The position numbers were made by a program, and so were the translations under genes. A stretch of DNA of 64,000 nt, taken from assembly GCA_900473045.1 (NCBI GenBank), contig UCKS01000017.1, forward strand, positions 1 through 64,000, read 5' to 3'. Under the pieces are notes generated by a model. It was given only the letters and a program-made list of their open reading frames with translations, did not search any database and was not told the DNA's origin. This DNA is from Hyphomicrobiales bacterium (GTDB lineage Bacteria; Pseudomonadota; Alphaproteobacteria; Rhizobiales; Rhizobiaceae). Below are positions 8,219 to 16,659 of the stretch, one piece after another (position 1 is the first letter of the stretch; every line of letters begins with the position of its first letter).

Positions 8219-9508
8219 ATGACCAATGACACCAAGACTCCCAAGGGCATTTCAAGGCGCGGCCTGCTCAAGACCGGTGCCGCCGCCACCGGCGCCTTCG
8301 TCGGCTCCGGCCTCATCACCGGCTTCCCCACCATTTGGGCGCAGAACCCGATCACGCTGCGCCAGTTCGGCACCGGCGTCTCGAACATCAACGCCATCGC
8401 TGAAAAGTGCAAGGCCGATCTCGGTATCACGCTCGAGATGACGGCAACGGACAGCGATGCCGCTGCTCAGCGCGCCGTCACCCAGCCGGATAGCTACGAT
8501 ATTGCCGACATCGAATACTGGATCCTGAAGAAGGTCTTCCCGGCCGGCGTCATCCAGCCGATGGATATCAAGAAGCTGAAATATTACGACAAGATCGTGC
8601 CGCTGTTCAAAACCGGCAAGCTGAAGCCGGACAGCGTTATCGCGCAGGGCACAGCGCCGCACACCGTCGGCTATGTCGAAGCGATCGGCGACAAGACCTT
8701 TGCCAAGGACGAAACCCAGTTCTTCACCATGGTTCCGACCATTTACAATGCTGACACGCTCGGCATCCGGCCCGACCTGGTCGGTCGCGACATCACCTCC
8801 TGGGCCGATATCATGGACCCGGCCTTCAAGGGCAAGACGTCGATCCTCAACATCCCGTCGATCGGCATCATGGATGCCGCGATGATCATGGAAGCCATGG
8901 GCAACATCAAGTATGCCGACAAGGGAAACATGACCAAGGAAGAGATCGACGCAACAATCGACTTCCTGATCAAGGCCAAGCAGGACGGACAGTTCCGCGC
9001 CTTCTGGAAGTCGTTTGACGAATCCGTCAACCTGATGGCTTCGGGCGAAGTCGTTATCCAGTCGATGTGGTCGCCGGCCGTTGCCGCCGTCCGCTCGAAG
9101 GGCATTGCGTGCAAGTACCAGCCGCTCAAGGAAGGTTACCGCTCGTGGGGCGGCGGCCTCGGCCTTGCCGCGCATCTTGAAGGCGCCCAGCTCGACGCGG
9201 CCTATGAGTATATCAACTGGTACACGTCCGGCTGGGTCGGCGGTTACCTCAACCGCCAGGGCTACTATTCCGCCGCCATGGACACGGCCAAGGAATTCAT
9301 GACCGCCGACGAATGGGGCTATTGGATCGAAGGCAAGGCCGCGACCGGCGATATCATGTCTCCGGAAGGCAAGATCATGGAGAAGGCCGGTGCCGTACGC
9401 GACGGCGGCTCGTTCGAGGAACGCATGGGCAAGGTCGCCTGCTGGAACTCGGTCATGGACGAGGACCGCTACATGGTGAAGCGCTGGAACGAATTCATCG
9501 CTGCTTAA
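8219..9508 (+). CDS. ABC transporter substrate-binding protein (PotD type), Tat-exported
   Basis: The 429-residue periplasmic binding protein has a twin-arginine signal (ISRRGLLKTGAAATG, then a hydrophobic stretch to about residue 42). The PotD/spermidine-putrescine-like fold follows, seen in stretches such as YDIADIEYW, VPTIYNADTLGI and YINWYTSGWVGGYLNRQGYY. AGAGGGAAC precedes the ATG. Ligand specificity cannot be read from sequence. The downstream racemase suggests a hydantoin, ureide or amino-acid-like compound. Use of the Tat route is common for this subclass in rhizobia. Confidence 0.92.
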   Translation: MTNDTKTPKGISRRGLLKTGAAATGAFVGSGLITGFPTIWAQNPITLRQFGTGVSNINAIAEKCKADLGITLEMTATDSDAAAQRAVTQPDSYDIADIEYWILKKVFPAGVIQPMDIKKLKYYDKIVPLFKTGKLKPDSVIAQGTAPHTVGYVEAIGDKTFAKDETQFFTMVPTIYNADTLGIRPDLVGRDITSWADIMDPAFKGKTSILNIPSIGIMDAAMIMEAMGNIKYADKGNMTKEEIDATIDFLIKAKQDGQFRAFWKSFDESVNLMASGEVVIQSMWSPAVAAVRSKGIACKYQPLKEGYRSWGGGLGLAAHLEGAQLDAAYEYINWYTSGWVGGYLNRQGYYSAAMDTAKEFMTADEWGYWIEGKAATGDIMSPEGKIMEKAGAVRDGGSFEERMGKVACWNSVMDEDRYMVKRWNEFIAA

Positions 9509-9565
9509 GGGAAATCCCTCCCCTTGTGGGACAGGGGACTTTCTTTTTCAAAAAGTACCCATCCC

Positions 9566-9603
9566 GGCCCTTCGGGCCACCACCCTCCCCGCAAGGGGGA
9601 GGG
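9566..9603 (+). repeat. Tandem hairpins between binding protein and permease genes
   Basis: GGCCC-TTC-GGGCC (9566-9578) is followed by CCCTCCCC-GCAA-GGGGGAGGG (9583-9603). Such C/G-rich palindromes are frequent intergenic repeats in rhizobia. Placed after a binding-protein gene, they may act as a processing or partial termination site that keeps binding-protein mRNA in excess over permease mRNA. Confidence 0.55.
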
Positions 9604-9697
9604 AAAGTGCCCGCCCTTAATCCTCAAACAAGTTGGACGGATGAGGGGCTTCCCCCCTGTCCATGAATGCAGTTCGACCGAACCGGAGACGCACGAC

Positions 9698-10624
9698 GTG
9701 ACAGCAGCTTTTACGGAAGACGAGACGCAGATCGAAGCGGCCGGAAAACCGGGGCTGACTACAAGGATTGGCAGGACCGCGGCGCATCTTGCCTCCTATC
9801 TGCAGGCGGTGCCGCTGGCGTTGATCCTCGGGTTCTTCTTCCTGCTACCGATCCTGATGATCGCTGTCGTCAGCTTCTGGGACTATGACTTTGCAGGTCT
9901 CTATCCCGATTTCCTGACCATGAACTATACCGACACGCTCGGTTCGTGGGTCACCTGGAAAACCTATCTCAACACGTTGAAATACACAGCGATGGTCTGG
10001 GGCCTGACGCTGCTGATCGGCTTCTGGGTCGCGTATTTCCTCGCTTTCCATATCCGCACGACGACGATGCAGATGGTGCTGTTCCTCGTCTGCACCGTGC
10101 CGTTCCTCACCTCCAACATCATCCGGATGATCTCCTGGATCCCGGTCCTCGGCCGCAACGGCCTGGTCAACACGACGCTGATCGAGATGGGCATCATTCC
10201 CCAACCGATCGAATGGCTGCTCTATTCCGATTTCGCCGTGGTGCTGGCCATGGTGCATCTCAATACCTTGTTTATGGTGACGCCGATTTTCAACACGCTG
10301 ATGCGCATCGATCGTTCGCTGATCGAGGCGGCGCGTGATGCCGGCGCCAATGGCTGGCAGATTCTCTGGAACGTCATCATTCCACTGGCCAAGCCCGGCA
10401 TCGCCATCGGTTCGATCTTCGTCGTGACGTTGGTGATGGCGGATTTTTCCACCGTCCAGGTCATGTCCGGCGGTCAGAGCGCGTCCGTTGCGCTGATGAT
10501 GAAGAACCAGATGTCGCTGTTGCAATATCCGGCCGCTGCCGCCAATGCCGTCGTGCTTCTGATCGTCGTGCTGCTGATGGTCGCCGCCATCCTGCGCGTC
10601 GTCGATATCCGCAAGGAGCTGTGA
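9698..10624 (+). CDS. ABC transporter permease (PotB type)
   Basis: The 308-residue inner-membrane protein has about six transmembrane helices. The first is at about residues 35-57 (PLALILGFFFLLPILMIAVV), and the EAA loop reads IEAARDAGANGWQILWNVIIPLAKPG. I chose the GTG at 9698 (VTAAFTEDE) because CCGGAG lies nine bases upstream. The longer frame from 9524 runs through the palindromic intergenic repeats and encodes low-complexity sequence. It overlaps nothing and is followed by the second permease one base after its stop. Confidence 0.9.
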   Translation: MTAAFTEDETQIEAAGKPGLTTRIGRTAAHLASYLQAVPLALILGFFFLLPILMIAVVSFWDYDFAGLYPDFLTMNYTDTLGSWVTWKTYLNTLKYTAMVWGLTLLIGFWVAYFLAFHIRTTTMQMVLFLVCTVPFLTSNIIRMISWIPVLGRNGLVNTTLIEMGIIPQPIEWLLYSDFAVVLAMVHLNTLFMVTPIFNTLMRIDRSLIEAARDAGANGWQILWNVIIPLAKPGIAIGSIFVVTLVMADFSTVQVMSGGQSASVALMMKNQMSLLQYPAAAANAVVLLIVVLLMVAAILRVVDIRKEL

Positions 10625-10625
10625 G

Positions 10626-11447
10626 ATGAGCCACGAAAAACGCACTCTCGAATTCTACGTTCTCGCGGCCTTCTTCACGCTTTTCGTGCTGTTCCTCTAT
10701 GGTCCTCTGTCCGCCGTCTTCATCCTGTCTTTCCAGGGGCCGGAGGGCGGCCTGACGTTCCCGCTCAATGGCGTTTCCGTGCACTGGTTCTTCAACTTGT
10801 TCGAACAGCAGGCGGTCGGCGACTTCGGGGCATCGTTCAAGCGCTCCTTTACGCTCGGCCTGATGGTGATGATCGTCAACGTCGTCGTGTCGCTGCTCGC
10901 CGGTCTTGCCTTCCGGCGCAAGTTCCGCGGCTCGACCGTGCTGTTCTACCTGACGGTCGCCAGCCTCGTCGTGCCGTCGATCATCATCTCGCTTGGCATC
11001 GGCGTCGTCTTCCAGCAGTTCGGCCTTAAGCCCGCCTGGTATTCCTCGGCTTTTGGTGCGCATCTGACCTGGACGCTGCCGTTCGGCGTGCTGATCATGT
11101 TCGCCGTCTTCAACCGGTTTTCGCCGGCCTATGAGGAAGCGGCGCGCGATCTGGGCGCCACCTCGTGGCAGACGTTTGCCCATGTCGTGTTGCCGATGAT
11201 CACCCCCAGCCTGATCGGCGTCGGCCTGTTCGGATTCACGCTGTCCTACGACGAATTCGCCCGCACGCTGATGACATCCGGCACCTACAACACGCTGCCG
11301 CTCGAAATCTACGGCATGACAACGAACGTGACGACCCCGGTGCTCTATGCGCTCGGCACGGTCACCACCGTCTTTTCCTTCTCCATCATCCTGCTGGCGC
11401 TCGCGATCATTCTCGGTCTGCGCCGCCGCCAGGCGAAAGTGGTCTGA
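10626..11447 (+). CDS. ABC transporter permease (PotC type)
   Basis: The 273-residue protein has six predicted membrane helices, starting with FYVLAAFFTLFVLFLYG, and the EAA motif YEEAARDLGATSWQTFAHVVLP. AAGGAG overlaps the end of the upstream permease gene, which shows tight translational coupling. It completes an importer of the binding protein, two permeases and ATPase type. The racemase gene begins seven bases after its stop. Confidence 0.92.
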   Translation: MSHEKRTLEFYVLAAFFTLFVLFLYGPLSAVFILSFQGPEGGLTFPLNGVSVHWFFNLFEQQAVGDFGASFKRSFTLGLMVMIVNVVVSLLAGLAFRRKFRGSTVLFYLTVASLVVPSIIISLGIGVVFQQFGLKPAWYSSAFGAHLTWTLPFGVLIMFAVFNRFSPAYEEAARDLGATSWQTFAHVVLPMITPSLIGVGLFGFTLSYDEFARTLMTSGTYNTLPLEIYGMTTNVTTPVLYALGTVTTVFSFSIILLALAIILGLRRRQAKVV

Positions 11448-11453
11448 CACCGC

Positions 11454-12188
11454 ATGCGCATCCTCGTCGTCAATCCCAACACCACCCAATCCATGACGGA
11501 CAAGGCGGCAGAAGCAGCCCGCGCCGTCGCTGGCCGGGGTACCGAGATCATTGCTGCCACCTCACAGATGGGCCCGGTCTCGATCGAAGGCCATTATGAC
11601 GGGGCCATAGCTCTGCCGGGGCTATTGGCCGAGATCAGGAAAGCCGAAGCCGCCGGTGCTCAAGCCGCGGTGATCGCCTGCTTCGATGATACCGGCCTCG
11701 ATGCCGCACGCGCCCTTGCCGGCTTCCCCGTTCTCGGTCTCTGCGAATCCGCCCTGATCACCGCCGGTTTTCTGGCTCAGCGTTTTACCGTTGTGACGAC
11801 GCTGGAGCGGTCACGTGTGCTCTTGGAAAACCTGTCGCGCCACTATGGCTTTGGCGGTCGCGCCAACGTGAGGGCGGCGGATATTCCGGTGCTCGAGCTG
11901 GAAGACCCTGCCTCCGGTGCGCTCGGCAAGCTCCGCTTCCAGATCGAACTGGCGCTTGAGGAGGACGGTGCCGAGGCTATCGTGCTTGGCTGCGCCGGGA
12001 TGGCCGATCTCGCCCATGCGCTGCAGGAGGAATATGGCGTGCCGGTCATCGACGGTGTGTCTGCAGCGGTGAAACAGGCGGAGGCGCTGATTGCACAGCG
12101 TCTGACGACCAGCAAGCGTGGCTCCTATGCGACGCCGCTGGCAAAGACATATATCGGCGCTATGGCCGGGTTCACGCCGACAGCGTGA
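11454..12188 (+). CDS. Asp/Glu/hydantoin racemase family protein
   Basis: The 244-residue protein has the two catalytic cysteines of the family, in IACFDDTGLDAA (about residue 75) and VLGCAGMADL (about residue 182). The N-terminal VVNPNTTQSMT is typical of hydantoin and allantoin racemases. These cofactor-independent enzymes invert a chiral carbon through a two-cysteine mechanism. It is the last gene of the GntR-controlled importer operon, so it probably converts one enantiomer of the imported compound. No hydantoinase or allantoinase is present in the window, so the substrate remains open. Confidence 0.88.
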   Translation: MRILVVNPNTTQSMTDKAAEAARAVAGRGTEIIAATSQMGPVSIEGHYDGAIALPGLLAEIRKAEAAGAQAAVIACFDDTGLDAARALAGFPVLGLCESALITAGFLAQRFTVVTTLERSRVLLENLSRHYGFGGRANVRAADIPVLELEDPASGALGKLRFQIELALEEDGAEAIVLGCAGMADLAHALQEEYGVPVIDGVSAAVKQAEALIAQRLTTSKRGSYATPLAKTYIGAMAGFTPTA

Positions 12189-12362
12189 TCGCCATTTTCG
12201 ACGGGCATTCCCATTTAATGTTTTGCCGCGACAGTGTCTGCTGACTGGTGGCGATAGGACGCGCGCAGGGCATAGGTCAGGATCACCGTCCAGCGCCGCA
12301 GGTACGAGCGGCCGAGGAAATTGCCGGTATAGAAATAACGCTGGAAGGGCCTGAAACTCCGC

Positions 12363-12866
12363 ACGCCTTTGCCACGTTCGACGCGCAGCAGCATCCGCTC
12401 GCTGTCGACGTCGGCGACCTTCAGCATGGAGACCTCCGCAACACGTAGGCCGGCGCCATAGGCGACCGACAATGCTGCGTGGTGCTTGAGGCAGGTGGTG
12501 GCATTGAGTTAACCGGGCAACCTCGTCGCGGCTCAGCACCACAGGCAGGTTCCGAGGATGCGCCAGGCGGACGAGCCTGCGCGCCAGGTCCGGGCGGTCG
12601 AGGGTCTGGGTGAAGAAGAACCGTAGCGCCGACACGATGCTGTTCATCGTCGGAACGGGAGCGCCATCCTCCTGCTGCTCGATTTGGAACCGGCGCAGGT
12701 CGTCGGCGGTCGCCGTGTCTGGTGAACGCCCGAGGAAGGTTGCCAGGCGACCGATGTCGCGCAGATAGCTGCGCTGCGTTTCGCGTGAGAAACGTCGCAT
12801 GTTCATGTCGTCGATCAACCGCTGGCGCAGCGGGCTGACGAGCGTGTCGAGATGGGGGTACTGCAT
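12363..12866 (-). pseudogene. Tyrosine recombinase/integrase fragment (IS91-associated type), frameshifted
   Basis: Minus-strand frames encode the N-terminal SAM-like domain (RLIDDMNMRRFSRETQRSYL, VPTMNSIVSALRFFFTQTLD) and the beginning of the catalytic domain (SVAYGAGLRVAEVSMLKVAD) of a tyrosine recombinase. The two parts are in different frames. Removing one base of the GTTAAC at about 12509-12512 restores an unbroken reading through ARLLNATTCLKHHAALSVAYG. Homology stops at about 12363, before the catalytic His-x-x-Arg and Tyr motifs, so the gene is also truncated. Integrases of this type accompany IS91-like elements, but no transposase was found here. Confidence 0.8.
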
Positions 12867-13108
12867 GGTCAGGCTCCTTGTGGAAGAAGCTCGTCATGCT
12901 CCGCCCTTGCCGGACGACGTTCAACCCAGGCACAAACTCCAGCCTGTGCCCCCTAATTCAACCGCAGACACCCTCCCGCGCAGCGGGTTCGTTCATCGGC
13001 CCCAAATCAGCCAATCGAACAGACTAAGTCCTTGTCGGAAGCTAGAAAAATTTTGTTATAAACGAGAATTATAAATACGGGTCGTCGGTTCGGATGCTTT
13101 CAAGGCGC

Positions 13109-14167
13109 TTATCTATAGTTTGACGGCGTCGCGCCATTCAGACTGCTGCCGCGGGCGATGAACGAGGGGGCGTTGGTGAGCGACAATGGTTGCTTCCGCC
13201 CATCGATGCGCGAGAGAAGGGTCTCGATGGCGAGCACACCGAGCGCACGACCGGACTGATCAATGCTGGATAAGTTGATGAGACTCAGTGCGGCTACCGG
13301 GGAATTGTCGTAGCCAATAACAGTCAAATCCTCCGGTATACGGATCTCCATTTCTGCCGCCAGGTTGAGCAGGGTGACGGCGTCAAGGTCGCTCCAACAG
13401 AAGACTGCCTCAGGACGATCAGGGCGGCGGAGAAAGGCGCGGATGCTGTCCTCCCTATCGGGGGAAAAGACGGGTACGCTGTGAATATCGACTTCTGCGG
13501 CGAAGCCCGCCGTTTCCATGGCCTCGCGGTAGCCTATTTCCCGTTGACGCACGACAGAAACCCTATGTCCTTCGCGAGAGCCGAGCGTCAGCATTGAAAT
13601 CCTGCGGTAGCCGCGCTCGATAAAGGCCTGTACCGCGAGCGCCGCGCCCTGTTGATCGTCGCAATTGACCGTGTCGAAATTCTCCGCTGTCGGGTCGTGA
13701 TAGCCCACGGCGACGATTGGGATCTGTTCGGCAAAGCGCGAGATGATCTCGGAGGGTAAGCGGGGGGCGACTAGGATGAGGCCGTCCATCTTGTAGTCGA
13801 TCATCGATTCGATCAGTGATGTTTCCAGCTGAATTTTGGCCTCGCTGACGCCGATCATGGCGCGGTAATTGGACGGCGCGAGAACACCGTTCACGCCGTC
13901 GATCACTTCCGGCAGGAAGGGGTTGCGGATATCCACAAGCAAGAGGCCGATGGTGAAGGTGCTGCCGCGAAGGCCCCGCGCCGTGCGGGAAGGGCGGTAG
14001 TTAAGGGTGTCGATCGAGGTCTCGACGCGCCCACGCAGTGCTTCGCTAACGCCATAGGCATTGCGCAATACCTTGGAGACGGCGGCAACCGATACGCCCG
14101 CGTGAGCCGCGACCGTGCGGATGGTCACACGCTCCCTCACCGCTTTATTCTCGTCGGTTTCAGACAT
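13109..14167 (-). CDS. LacI-family transcriptional regulator
   Basis: The 352-residue protein has the LacI helix-turn-helix at about residues 15-35 (TIRTVAAHAGVSVAAVSKVL) and a hinge helix (RPSRTARGL). The periplasmic-binding-like effector domain ends with VIGYDNSPVA. It is divergent from the alpha-L-rhamnosidase/ABC importer operon. It is probably its local repressor, acting at the CG-centred palindrome at 14247-14262. The inducer is likely a rhamnose-containing oligosaccharide or its breakdown product. The gene begins 128 bases from the rhamnosidase ATG. Confidence 0.92.
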   Translation of the reverse strand: MSETDENKAVRERVTIRTVAAHAGVSVAAVSKVLRNAYGVSEALRGRVETSIDTLNYRPSRTARGLRGSTFTIGLLLVDIRNPFLPEVIDGVNGVLAPSNYRAMIGVSEAKIQLETSLIESMIDYKMDGLILVAPRLPSEIISRFAEQIPIVAVGYHDPTAENFDTVNCDDQQGAALAVQAFIERGYRRISMLTLGSREGHRVSVVRQREIGYREAMETAGFAAEVDIHSVPVFSPDREDSIRAFLRRPDRPEAVFCWSDLDAVTLLNLAAEMEIRIPEDLTVIGYDNSPVAALSLINLSSIDQSGRALGVLAIETLLSRIDGRKQPLSLTNAPSFIARGSSLNGATPSNYR

Positions 14168-14246
14168 TTTTTTTTCCTCGAACTTTCAACTGTTTCGCCA
14201 CCATGGCAGATGCTGCGAAAAATTTCTATTGCATCGGGATAAAAAA

Positions 14247-14276
14247 TGTAGAACGTTATACATAGACCGTTCTACA
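14247..14276. promoter_or_regulatory. LacI-type operator with an extra half-site
   Basis: TGTAGAACGTTATACA (14247-14262) is a 16-base palindrome broken by one pair and centred on CG, the hallmark of LacI-family operators. The half-site CGTTCTACA at 14268-14276 is a perfect inverted copy of the left arm. The element sits 20 bases before the rhamnosidase ATG, where binding would block transcription. Confidence 0.7.
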
Positions 14277-14295
14277 CGACGTCAGCGAGGACATC

Positions 14296-16620
14296 ATGAA
14301 CATGCACGCGACCGCGAGCCGCAAGGGGCTGACGCAGCGCAACTGGGCCGCGGAGATGATCGCGCCTTTGTCGGATGAGGGCGTCGGTCGTCCTGCAAGT
14401 TTCGTTTCGAAGACATTTGCGCTGGAGGCCGTTCCGGCCGCCGCCGATCTCTTCATTTCTGCTCAGGGACTCTATCGCTGCTTCATCAATGGCAAGCGCG
14501 TCGGCGAAGACCTGCTGACACCGGGCTGGACCAACTACGACCATCGCATTGCCTATCAGCGCTATGATGTTGCGCCGCTTCTCGTTGCCGGGACAAACCG
14601 TATCGAGATCTGGCTGGCGGATGGCTGGTATCGTTCGCCGATCATGTGGGGTGAAAACGCCATTCCCAATTGCTGGGGCGACCGGATCGCCGCGATTGCC
14701 GAACTGGTCGCCGGTGACCGCACGCTGCTTTCGACCGATGCAAGCTGGAAGAGCGGTGCCCTGCCAGTCGTGAAGTCCGGCATCTATTTCGGCGAGATTT
14801 ATGACGCGCGTGTGCTGCTGGCCGAAACGCATGGCGCTGAAGCCATCGTCTTCAACAAGGCGTTGCTTGTCGCTCATGAAGCCGCACCAGTGCGCGAGCT
14901 TTCGGCGCTGGCTCCGGTCGAGCAATGGCGGGATGCCGAGGGGCGTCTGGTCTGTGATTTTGGCCAGAATGTCGGCGGCTATGTGCGTTTCACCGTGCGG
15001 GGTAAGGCAGGCGCGCAGGTGCGGGTCGAGCATTCGGAAGTGCTTGGGCCTGAACGCTATTTCGACAATCGCAATTACCGCACGGCCGTTGCCGAAACCC
15101 ACTACACTCTTGCAGGCGAGGGGGATGAAACCTATGCGCCTTACTTCACCTTCCAGGGATATCGTTATGCCCGCGTGACGATTGCCGGAGAGGCGGAGAT
15201 CGTTTCGATCACTTCCGTGCCGATCACCTCTGTTGCTGACATCAAGGGCGGTTTCGAAAGCGGCTCCCGCCTCGTCAACCGGCTGGTTCTGAACACCCTC
15301 TGGTCACAGCGCGGCAACTTCATCGAGGTGCCGACCGATTGCCCGCAGCGCGACGAGCGCCTTGGCTGGACCGGCGACGCCCAGGTCTTTGCACCGACCG
15401 CCTGCTGGCTGGCCGATAGCGAGGATTTCCTGCGCAAATATCTCCGTGACGTGATGGCCGATCAGCGGCCGGATGGCGCGATCCCACATGTCTCGCCGGA
15501 CCCGACGCGGCTGCATCCCGAGCATTTTCCGGGCTATGCCGGCTCGACCGGCTGGGGCGATGCCATCGTCATTATTCCATGGGTGCTCTATACCCACTAC
15601 GGCGACCGCGCTGCGCTCGACGAATGCTTCGATTGCATGGTTCGCTGGGTGGATTTCCTTTGGTCGATCTCTGATGGACCAATCGTTCGCCCGCCGCCGC
15701 ATTGGGGCGATCGTGGTTTTACCTTCGGTGACTGGTTGCAGCCGGTGGGCGACAACCGCAAACCGCGGCCGACCATTGCCGACGACTGCGCCGCGACCCT
15801 CTATCACTTCATCTCGACCGAGCTCTTGGCACGTATTGCTGGCGTCCTCGGGCGCGACGATCTGCGTCAGGTAATGGAGCGCCGGGCCACTGAAATCCGA
15901 GACGCCTTTGCCTTTGAGTTCATCTCTCCGTCGGGACGTCTCGCCCATAACGACCAGACATCCTATGCGCTGGCCTTCCTGAACGATCTGATCCCGGCCG
16001 AGCATGTCGATGCGGCGAAAAGCCACTTCCGCCGTGTTGTCGAGGATGCAGACTATAAGATCGGAACCGGTTTCATCGGGACTCCGGCCCTTCTGCCGTC
16101 GCTGACCAAACTTGGAATGGATGACCTGGCCGAGAAAGTTTTCCTGCAGGAAGAAGTGCCGGGTTGGCTCTATCAGGTGAAGCAGGGTGCGACGACAATC
16201 TGGGAACGCTGGGACTCCATGGCGCCGGACGGAACGATCTACGATCCCGATATGAATAGCTACAACCATTATTCCTACGGTGCAGTGTGCCAATGGCTGT
16301 TTGAAAGCGTGGCCGGCATTTCACCCGATCCGGAGCACCCCGGCTTCGCTCGCGTGAAAATCTCGCCGACACCGCTCGAAAAACTCAATCCTGTTTCGGC
16401 CTGGCACGAGATCGCCAAAGGGCGGATCGAGGCTGCGTGGACGATTGCCGATGGCAAGGTCGAGTACCGCGTCAGCCTTCCCGAAGGCTGCGAGGGACTG
16501 TTCGTTCCGACCGCACGACACGTCAATCCGGTGCTTGATGGCAAGCCGGTTACCGGCGAAACCCTGATGGCGGCGGGCCGCCATTTGATCACCTTTGAAA
16601 TTCCCAAAAGCAGCGAGTGA
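14296..16620 (+). CDS. Alpha-L-rhamnosidase (GH78)
   Basis: The 774-residue enzyme has an N-terminal carbohydrate-binding beta domain (YRCFINGKRVGEDLLTPGWTNYDHR, split at about residues 60-84). The GH78 (alpha/alpha)6 catalytic core includes the family signature DCPQRDERLGWTGDAQ at about residue 350. A C-terminal beta domain follows. No signal peptide is visible, so it should act in the cytoplasm on imported rhamnosides. It removes terminal alpha-L-rhamnose from glycosides such as plant flavonoids or cell-wall oligosaccharides. It leads an operon with a family 1 sugar ABC importer and is probably repressed by the divergent LacI protein. Confidence 0.93.
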   Translation: MNMHATASRKGLTQRNWAAEMIAPLSDEGVGRPASFVSKTFALEAVPAAADLFISAQGLYRCFINGKRVGEDLLTPGWTNYDHRIAYQRYDVAPLLVAGTNRIEIWLADGWYRSPIMWGENAIPNCWGDRIAAIAELVAGDRTLLSTDASWKSGALPVVKSGIYFGEIYDARVLLAETHGAEAIVFNKALLVAHEAAPVRELSALAPVEQWRDAEGRLVCDFGQNVGGYVRFTVRGKAGAQVRVEHSEVLGPERYFDNRNYRTAVAETHYTLAGEGDETYAPYFTFQGYRYARVTIAGEAEIVSITSVPITSVADIKGGFESGSRLVNRLVLNTLWSQRGNFIEVPTDCPQRDERLGWTGDAQVFAPTACWLADSEDFLRKYLRDVMADQRPDGAIPHVSPDPTRLHPEHFPGYAGSTGWGDAIVIIPWVLYTHYGDRAALDECFDCMVRWVDFLWSISDGPIVRPPPHWGDRGFTFGDWLQPVGDNRKPRPTIADDCAATLYHFISTELLARIAGVLGRDDLRQVMERRATEIRDAFAFEFISPSGRLAHNDQTSYALAFLNDLIPAEHVDAAKSHFRRVVEDADYKIGTGFIGTPALLPSLTKLGMDDLAEKVFLQEEVPGWLYQVKQGATTIWERWDSMAPDGTIYDPDMNSYNHYSYGAVCQWLFESVAGISPDPEHPGFARVKISPTPLEKLNPVSAWHEIAKGRIEAAWTIADGKVEYRVSLPEGCEGLFVPTARHVNPVLDGKPVTGETLMAAGRHLITFEIPKSSE

Positions 16621-16659
16621 ATTCCATCGTGTCGTCTTACTATTCGGAGGAGGAACATC

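Noticed and set aside
9524-9697. N-terminal extension of the first PotB-type permease
   Set aside because: It runs through the C/G-rich intergenic hairpins. The GTG at 9698 has a ribosome binding site and gives a normal permease N-terminus.
11811-12866. 351-codon frame covering the integrase
   Set aside because: Only the first 120 codons resemble an integrase. The rest is a frameshifted readthrough antisense to the racemase.
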